Shown here: piece after piece, positions 58,748 through 64,000 of the stretch
Numbering within the stretch: position 1 is the first letter of the stretch
Layout of the letters: every line of letters starts with the position of its first letter
Assembly: GCF_000367365.1 (NCBI RefSeq)
Contig: NZ_BARF01000084.1
Location: 124,001-188,000 of the forward strand
From: Streptomyces prunicolor NBRC 13075
Lineage (GTDB): Bacteria; Actinomycetota; Actinomycetes; Streptomycetales; Streptomycetaceae
Reading direction: 5' to 3'
DNA: 64,000 nt
The notes under the pieces: model-generated
The model's input: only the letters and a program-made list of their open reading frames with translations
Database searches by the model: none
What the model was told of the DNA's origin: nothing
Program-made: the position numbers and the translations under genes

Positions 58748-59593
58748 TCAGTTCGCCGAGCGCCGGTCCCTGACCGACCGCCAGCGCTCCACGAGCCGCC
58801 CGTACGCCTCGCCCGCCGCCGCCCCGTCCCCGGTCCGCAGCGCCTCGATGCCGGCGGCCACGTCCGCCGCCGAGTGGTCGTCCTCCAGTTCGCCGGCCGG
58901 GACGACGTGCACGAGCCCGCCGTAGTCCAACTCCACCAGGGACCGCGGATGGAACTCCTCCAGCCAGCGCCCCACGTCCACCAGACCCTCGATCAGCGGC
59001 CCGTCGTCCATCGCGTCCTTCAGGGCCCGCAGCGCCCGCGCCACCCGCCGCCGCGCCTGCACCATCGGCGTCCGGTACCGCAGCATCGGCGGATCGTCCC
59101 CGGAGGCCTTGTCGTAGCGCCGCTCCTCGTCACCGACGAGCACGAACCAGTTCAGCGGCACCTGCCAGGTCGCCGTCCGGATCCACGGCCGGGCATCCGG
59201 ATTCCGGGCCAGCCAGCGCTCGTAGTCCTGGGTGGCCTGGTGCCGTACGAGCGGCGGGAGTACGGCGTCCAGGACCGGCGGCGGAAGCTCCTCCGCGAGG
59301 TCACCCAGGGCCTGCCAGCCGCGCAGCCGGGTGCGCCAGGGGCAGACGCAGACCACGCCGTCGACCTCCACCACGAAGGCGTCGGCGCTCTCGTGCACCG
59401 GCACCGGGACCGGCGGGGTGGGCAGCAGGTCGGCCAGCGCCCGGCGCAGTTCGTCCTGGTACGACGGCCGGTCCGGGCGGCGGGCGTAGCGCGTCCAGTG
59501 GCCGCGCTCCGGCTCGGGGAAAGCGGCCAGCGGCTCGTAGACCCGTAGATAGGTCGCGTACGGGACGATCACCGAGGACACCTTCTTGGGCAC
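58748..59593 (-). CDS. Conserved hypothetical protein (bldC neighbourhood)
   Basis: 281 residues from GTG 59591-59593 behind GGGAGGGAGC. No membrane helices. Features include a VIVPYATYLRVYEPLAAFPEPERGHW N-terminus, a PLNWFVLVGDEERRY strand and a C-terminal YGGLVHVVPAGELEDDHSAADVAAGIEALRTGDG. It is conserved at this position in streptomycetes (as recalled) without known function. Confidence 0.7.
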   Translation of the reverse strand: MPKKVSSVIVPYATYLRVYEPLAAFPEPERGHWTRYARRPDRPSYQDELRRALADLLPTPPVPVPVHESADAFVVEVDGVVCVCPWRTRLRGWQALGDLAEELPPPVLDAVLPPLVRHQATQDYERWLARNPDARPWIRTATWQVPLNWFVLVGDEERRYDKASGDDPPMLRYRTPMVQARRRVARALRALKDAMDDGPLIEGLVDVGRWLEEFHPRSLVELDYGGLVHVVPAGELEDDHSAADVAAGIEALRTGDGAAAGEAYGRLVERWRSVRDRRSAN

Positions 59594-59813
59594 GCCTGCT
59601 CCCTCCCCCGCCGGCCGTCGGGAAAACCTTCGGACCCGCTCACAAACGGGCGGGAAAACTATGCAAATCGTCGCACGGACCCCCCCTTCGGTAGGTGATC
59701 CTGAACACTGCACCGATGGCGGTCGGACACAAGCTCTACGCTCGTGCCACGGCACCCGCCACCCCTACGGGAGCCTGTCTCCAACCGCCGCCACTCACCC
59801 AGGAGTCACCACC

Positions 59814-60908
59814 GTGACCGACGTAGACAACGGCGTCCTGCACACCCTGTTCCACTCGGACCAGGGCGGTCATGAGCAAGTCGTGCTCTGTCAGGACCGG
59901 GCCAGCGGCCTCAAGGCCGTCATCGCCATCCACAACACCGCGCTGGGCCCCGCTCTGGGCGGCACGCGCTTCTACCCGTACGCCAGCGAGGAAGAGGCCG
60001 TCGCCGACGCGCTCAACCTCGCGCGCGGGATGTCGTACAAGAACGCCATGGCCGGACTTGACCACGGCGGCGGCAAGGCCGTGATCATCGGTGACCCGGA
60101 GCGCGACAAGACCGAGGAACTGCTGCTCGCCTACGGCCGGTTCGTGGCCTCGCTAGGCGGGCGGTACGTCACCGCGTGCGACGTCGGTACGTATGTCGCC
60201 GACATGGACGTCGTGGCGCGCGAGTGCCGCTGGACGACCGGGCGTTCCCCCGAGAACGGCGGCGCGGGCGACTCCTCCGTACTGACCGCCTTCGGCGTCT
60301 TCCAGGGTATGCGGGCCAGCGCCCAGCACCTGTGGGGCGACCCGTCGCTGCGCGGCCGTACGGTCGGCATCGCGGGCGTCGGCAAGGTCGGGCACCACCT
60401 GGTGGAGCACCTGCGGGACGAGGGCGCCGAGGTCGTGATCACGGACGTGCGCGAGGAGTCCGTACGGCGGATTCTGGCCAAGCATTCGGCAGGCGTTACG
60501 GCCGTTGCCGACACGGAGGCGTTGATCCGGGTCGAGGGGCTCGACATCTACGCCCCCTGCGCGCTGGGCGGTGCCCTGAACGACGCGACCGTGCCGGTGC
60601 TGACCGCCAAGGTGGTGTGCGGCGCGGCCAACAACCAGCTGGAGCACCCGGGCGTCGAGAAGGACCTCGCCGACCGCGGGATCCTCTACGCGCCGGACTA
60701 CGTGGTGAACGCCGGTGGCGTGATCCAGGTCGCCGACGAGCTGCACGGGTTCGACTTCGAGCGGTGCAAGGCGAAGGCCGCGAAGATCTTCGACACCACG
60801 CTGGCAATATTCGCACGTGCGAAGGAAGACGGTATTCCGCCGGCCGCCGCGGCCGACCGGATCGCCGAGCAGCGGATGCACGAGGCCGCCGGAGCGCGCG
60901 GACGCTGA
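59814..60908 (+). CDS. vdh: Valine (branched-chain/leucine-type) dehydrogenase
   Basis: 364 residues from GTG 59814, behind AGGAG. The length equals S. coelicolor Vdh. NAD-dependent amino-acid dehydrogenase motifs: GPALGGTRFYPY, the catalytic Lys in ARGMSYKNAMAGLDHGGGKAVI, and the Rossmann loop GIAGVGKVGHHLVEHL. It deaminates valine, leucine and isoleucine to 2-oxo acids, feeding branched-chain acyl precursors for fatty acids and polyketides. Confidence 0.97.
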   Translation: MTDVDNGVLHTLFHSDQGGHEQVVLCQDRASGLKAVIAIHNTALGPALGGTRFYPYASEEEAVADALNLARGMSYKNAMAGLDHGGGKAVIIGDPERDKTEELLLAYGRFVASLGGRYVTACDVGTYVADMDVVARECRWTTGRSPENGGAGDSSVLTAFGVFQGMRASAQHLWGDPSLRGRTVGIAGVGKVGHHLVEHLRDEGAEVVITDVREESVRRILAKHSAGVTAVADTEALIRVEGLDIYAPCALGGALNDATVPVLTAKVVCGAANNQLEHPGVEKDLADRGILYAPDYVVNAGGVIQVADELHGFDFERCKAKAAKIFDTTLAIFARAKEDGIPPAAAADRIAEQRMHEAAGARGR

Positions 60909-61211
60909 GGTTCCGCTTGGCTCCTCGGCACGCGTCTCCGGTACCCGCCGACGAAGACTTAGAGAGAACTCTCACGTTCGTCGGCGGGTCGCCCGCCAAG
61001 AAGTGGTTAAAATCGCGGTTGACCAGCGAGTACAGGGCACCTCGCCGGTCCTGGAGCCCGGCACGTGCTGCGGGCGACGTACCGTATGGGCGCGGGCTCA
61101 GGTACCGTGGAAGCCCTACGGACCGGTCTCTCCACGGAGAGTCCGTTCCAGAACATGAACGCGTGTCAAGACTCTGAGGCCACCGAGCCTCGTATCCGAG
61201 GGGGTCGAGCC
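60909..61211. other. 303-base gap: vdh terminator and downstream promoter
   Basis: A 13-base perfect stem ACCCGCCGACGAA/TTCGTCGGCGGGT (60943-60989) with a 21-base loop is a likely vdh terminator. A TTGACC with nearby GTTAAAAT lies at about 61004-61024 as a possible -35 of the next gene. No RNA gene is recognised. Confidence 0.55.
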
Positions 61212-61469
61212 ATGGGGCGCGGCCGGGCAAAGGCCAAGCAGACGAAGGTCGCCCGCCAGCTGAAGTACAGCAGCGGCGGGACTGACCTCTCGCGTCTGGC
61301 CAATGAGCTGGGCGCTTCGACTTCGAGCCAGCCGCCGAATGGCGAGCCGTTCGAGGACGACGACGAGGAAGAAGACGACCCGTACGCTCAGTACGCGGAT
61401 CTCTATAACGACGATGACGAGGACGAGGACGACGAGTCCGGTCCCCAGTCTCAACGTCGCGGCGCGTAA
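61212..61469 (+). CDS. DUF3073 small acidic protein
   Basis: 85 residues from ATG 61212. A basic, helical N-terminus (MGRGRAKAKQTKVARQLKY) is followed by a long acidic run (EDDDEEEDDPYAQYADLYNDDDEDEDDE). It matches the DUF3073 family conserved next to vdh/purM. Charge separation suggests nucleic-acid or protein contact. Function unknown. Confidence 0.92.
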   Translation: MGRGRAKAKQTKVARQLKYSSGGTDLSRLANELGASTSSQPPNGEPFEDDDEEEDDPYAQYADLYNDDDEDEDDESGPQSQRRGA

Positions 61470-61521
61470 CGCTTGCAGCGCGCTGAGCGGTAAAAACTTC
61501 CCGTTAGCTGACTGCACCTCG

Positions 61522-61556
61522 CCCGGTCCGGGGCACTAAGCACCGGACCGGGTTTT
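61522..61556 (+). terminator. Intrinsic terminator after DUF3073 gene
   Basis: A perfect 10-base stem CCCGGTCCGG/CCGGACCGGG with an 11-base loop is followed by TTTT. Confidence 0.8.
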
Positions 61557-61559
61557 GTG

Positions 61560-61625
61560 CTGCCGTCACGGGGCTCCGCCCCGGACCCCGCTCCTCAAAC
61601 GCCGGAGAGGCTGATTTTGCGTCCG
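61560..61625. repeat. Dispersed Streptomyces repeat (related to 52755-52835)
   Basis: GGGGCTCCGCCCCGGACCCC and CTCCTCAAACGCCGGAGAGG segments repeat the same family in inverted order. Confidence 0.6.
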
Positions 61626-61660
61626 GAAGCCGCTGCCTCGCGCGTCCCGTAGCGGTTGAT

Positions 61661-62749
61661 TTACGCGTAGTCGCCGACCATCTCCGCGCCCGTCGCGTGA
61701 TCTCCCCGCTCGGTGATCTCGCCCGCGACCCACGCCTCGACCCCGCGGTCGGCCAGGGTTTCCAGGGCCACGTCCGCGGACTCCTCCGGGACGATCGCGA
61801 TCATGCCGACGCCCATGTTCAGGGTCTTCTCCAGCTCCAGGCGTTCGACCTGGCCCGTCCTGCCGACGAGGTCGAAGATCGGGGCCGGGGTCCAGGTGGA
61901 ACGGTCCACGATCGCGTGCAGGCCGTCCGGGATGACCCGGGCGAGGTTCGCCGCGAGTCCGCCGCCGGTGACGTGCGAGTAGGCGTGCACGTCGGTCGTA
62001 CGGGTCAGCGCCAGGCAGTCCAGCGAGTAGATCTTCGTGGGCACGAGAAGTTCCTCGCCGAGGGTGCGGCCCAGCTCGTCGATCCGTGCGTCCAGGTCGA
62101 GACCGGCCTGGTTCAGGAGCACATGCCGGACGAGCGAGTACCCGTTCGAGTGAAGTCCCGAGGACGCCATCGCGATGACCGCGTCACCCGTCCGGATGCG
62201 ATCGGCGCCGAGCAGCCGGTCGGCCTCCACGACGCCCGTACCGGCGCCCGCGACGTCGAAGTCGTCCGGGCCCAGCAGACCGGGGTGTTCGGCGGTCTCG
62301 CCGCCGACCAGGGCGCAGCCGGCCAGCACACAGCCTTCGGCAATGCCCTTGACGATGGCCGCGACACGCTCGGGATGCACCTTGCCGACGCAGATGTAGT
62401 CGGTCATGAAGAGCGGCTCGGCGCCGCACACCACGATGTCGTCCATGACCATCGCGACCAGGTCGTGGCCGATCGTGTCGTAGACGCCGAGTTGCCGCGC
62501 GATGTCGACCTTCGTGCCGACGCCGTCCGTGGCGGAGGCGAGCAGGGGGCGCTCGAACCGCTTCAGGGCGGAGGCGTCGAAGAGCCCGGCGAAGCCGCCG
62601 AGGCCGCCGAGGACCTCGGGGCGCTGGGTCTTCTTCACCCACTCCTTCATGAGTTCTACGGCGCGGTCGCCCGCGTCGATGTCGACGCCGGCAGCGGCGT
62701 AGGAAGCACCGGATGCACCGGATGCACCGGAAGCGGGGGTCTCAGACAT
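61661..62749 (-). CDS. purM: Phosphoribosylformylglycinamidine cyclo-ligase (AIR synthetase)
   Basis: 362 residues from ATG. Conserved motifs: GGFAGLFD, ATDGVGTKVDIA, GHDLVAMVMDDIVVCGAEPLFMTDYICVGK, GCALVGGETAEHPG, SSGLHSNGYSLVR and AYSHVTGGGLAANLAR. It converts FGAM to AIR in purine synthesis. The N-terminus carries GASGASGAS (tandem GGATGCACC-type DNA repeat at about 62705-62735), a species-specific tail. It is downstream of purF in the same leftward operon. Confidence 0.98.
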   Translation of the reverse strand: MSETPASGASGASGASYAAAGVDIDAGDRAVELMKEWVKKTQRPEVLGGLGGFAGLFDASALKRFERPLLASATDGVGTKVDIARQLGVYDTIGHDLVAMVMDDIVVCGAEPLFMTDYICVGKVHPERVAAIVKGIAEGCVLAGCALVGGETAEHPGLLGPDDFDVAGAGTGVVEADRLLGADRIRTGDAVIAMASSGLHSNGYSLVRHVLLNQAGLDLDARIDELGRTLGEELLVPTKIYSLDCLALTRTTDVHAYSHVTGGGLAANLARVIPDGLHAIVDRSTWTPAPIFDLVGRTGQVERLELEKTLNMGVGMIAIVPEESADVALETLADRGVEAWVAGEITERGDHATGAEMVGDYA

Positions 62750-62782
62750 TGCCTGGGATCTTTCGCGTTGAGAGATATGCGG

Positions 62783-64000
62783 TTACGGGCGACGGATCGC
62801 GTCGGCCGCTGCCGTGGCTGCGGGACCCGCGGCCAGCTCGGTCTCCAGGAGCTGCTTGCCGAGCAGTTCGGGGTCCGGGAGGTCCATCGGGTACTCGCCG
62901 TCGAAGCAGGCGCGGCAGAGGTTCGGCTTGGCGATGGTGGTCGCCTCGATCATGCCGTCGAGGGAGATGTACGACAGGGAGTCGGCGCCCAGCGAGGTGC
63001 CGATCTCGTCGATGGTCATCCCGTTGGCGATGAGTTCCGCGCGGGTGGCGAAGTCGATGCCGAAGAAGCAGGGCCACTTCACGGGCGGCGAGGAGATCCG
63101 GATGTGGACCTCGGCGGCGCCGGCCTCGCGGAGCATGCGCACCAGCGCGCGCTGGGTGTTGCCGCGCACGATCGAGTCGTCGACGACGACCAGGCGCTTG
63201 CCCTTGATGACTTCCTTCAGCGGATTCAGCTTCAGGCGGATGCCGAGCTGCCGGATGGTCTGCGAAGGCTGGATGAACGTACGGCCGACATAGGCGTTCT
63301 TCACCAGACCCGCACCGAACGGGATGCCCGAGGCCTCCGCGTAGCCGATCGCGGCCGGGGTGCCGGACTCCGGAGTCGCTATGACCAGATCGGCGTCGAC
63401 CGGAGCTTCTTTGGCGAGTTTCCGACCCATCTCGACCCGGGAGAGGTACACGTTCCGACCGGCGATGTCGGTGTCCGGGCGGGCCAGATAGACGTACTCG
63501 AAGACGCAGCCCTTGGGCTTCGCTTCCGCGAATCGGGAGGTGCGCAGGCCGTTCTCGTCGATGGCGACGAACTCGCCCGGCTCGATCTCGCGGACGTACG
63601 CAGCACCGCAGATGTCGAGGGCGGCGGACTCCGAGGCGACGACCCAGCCGCGCTCCAGGCGGCCGAGGACCAGCGGGCGGATGCCCTGGGGGTCGCGGGC
63701 CGCGTAGAGGGTGTGCTCGTTCATGAAGACGAGCGAGAAGGCGCCCTTGACCTGCGGAAGCACCGCGTGGGCGGCTTCCTCGATGGTCAGCGGCTTGCCG
63801 TCGGAGTCGACCTGGGCCGCGAGCAGCGCGGTCAGGAGGTCGGTGTCGTTGGTGGCCGCCACGCGGGGCGTACGGCCTTCCTGCTTGGGGAGGTCGGCGA
63901 CCATCTCCGCGAGCTGCGCGGTGTTGACCAGGTTGCCGTTGTGGCCGAGCGCGATGGATCCGTGCGCGGTGGCGCGGAACGTCGGCTGGGCGTTCTCCCA
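62783..64000 (-). CDS. purF: Amidophosphoribosyltransferase (5' end outside window)
   Basis: 406 codons, starting in-frame at the window edge (WENAQPTFRATAHGSIALGHNGNL). The glutaminase domain and the PRPP-binding RLVVVDDSIVRGNTQ loop are complete, with SYISLDGMIEATT and CRACFDGEYPMDL near the end. The catalytic N-terminal Cys is outside the window. It commits PRPP to purines. It precedes purM with a 33-base gap. Confidence 0.97.
   Translation of the reverse strand, partial: WENAQPTFRATAHGSIALGHNGNLVNTAQLAEMVADLPKQEGRTPRVAATNDTDLLTALLAAQVDSDGKPLTIEEAAHAVLPQVKGAFSLVFMNEHTLYAARDPQGIRPLVLGRLERGWVVASESAALDICGAAYVREIEPGEFVAIDENGLRTSRFAEAKPKGCVFEYVYLARPDTDIAGRNVYLSRVEMGRKLAKEAPVDADLVIATPESGTPAAIGYAEASGIPFGAGLVKNAYVGRTFIQPSQTIRQLGIRLKLNPLKEVIKGKRLVVVDDSIVRGNTQRALVRMLREAGAAEVHIRISSPPVKWPCFFGIDFATRAELIANGMTIDEIGTSLGADSLSYISLDGMIEATTIAKPNLCRACFDGEYPMDLPDPELLGKQLLETELAAGPAATAAADAIRRP

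Overview
The window is high-GC actinobacterial DNA, almost certainly a Streptomyces chromosome. The evidence is GTG starts, a BldC-size regulator, a valine dehydrogenase, a type II polyketide cluster with an AfsR/SARP-type regulator, and Streptomyces-style dispersed intergenic repeats. From memory of S. coelicolor, the core genes (DEAD-box helicase, zincin-like protein, hrpA, bldC, vdh, DUF3073, purM, purF) match the SCO4086-SCO4096 neighbourhood. Two accessory blocks lie beside or within that core.

Region 1 (1-12.29 kb) is the right-hand part of a prophage or prophage-like element that ends beside a tRNA-Lys gene. A leftward early operon, mostly with 4-base start/stop overlaps, begins at a divergent repressor/operator switch near 10.5 kb. 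It encodes a YqaJ-type exonuclease, a RecT annealase, a RuvC-like resolvase, an HNH protein, a WhiB-like protein, a lipoprotein and several small zinc-binding or membrane proteins. At its far end is a replication initiator whose own coding sequence carries five palindromic iterons, an arrangement like lambda O. Structural genes and an integrase are not in view.

Region 2 (12.3-19.7 kb) is core: tRNA-Lys, an amino-acid permease, a DEAD-box RNA helicase with a long RGG/RDDR tail, a lipoprotein, a small metallopeptidase-like protein, a membrane metallophosphoesterase and tRNA-Glu.

Region 3 (19.7-51.9 kb) is an aromatic type II polyketide cluster set between tRNA-Glu and a tRNA-Asp/tRNA-Phe pair. 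A leftward operon (29.6 to 19.7 kb) encodes TcmI-type cyclase, cupin, KS-alpha, KS-beta/CLF, ACP, a cyclase-ketoreductase fusion, a second ketoreductase, two small monooxygenases, P450, methyltransferase and a peptide-type transporter. Upstream lie a SARP/NB-ARC activator, an asparagine-synthetase-like amide ligase lacking the glutaminase cysteine, an F420/nitroreductase-like protein, an anthrone-oxygenase-like membrane protein, four class A flavin monooxygenases, an O-methyltransferase, a 14-TM exporter, a MarR-controlled oxidoreductase module, tandem SnoaL and GNAT proteins, an SDR, a berberine-bridge-type oxidase and a further methyltransferase-like protein. The set resembles whiE and pentangular polyphenol (pradimicin, fredericamycin, xantholipin) pathways. 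The likely product is a heavily oxidised, possibly amidated aromatic polyketide.

Region 4 (52.2-64 kb) returns to core: tRNA-Asp, tRNA-Phe, a small membrane protein, HrpA helicase, a second tRNA-Asp followed by a broken tRNA-Asp copy, a 58-residue DUF6274-like protein, bldC, a conserved hypothetical gene, vdh, DUF3073, purM and the 3' part of purF.
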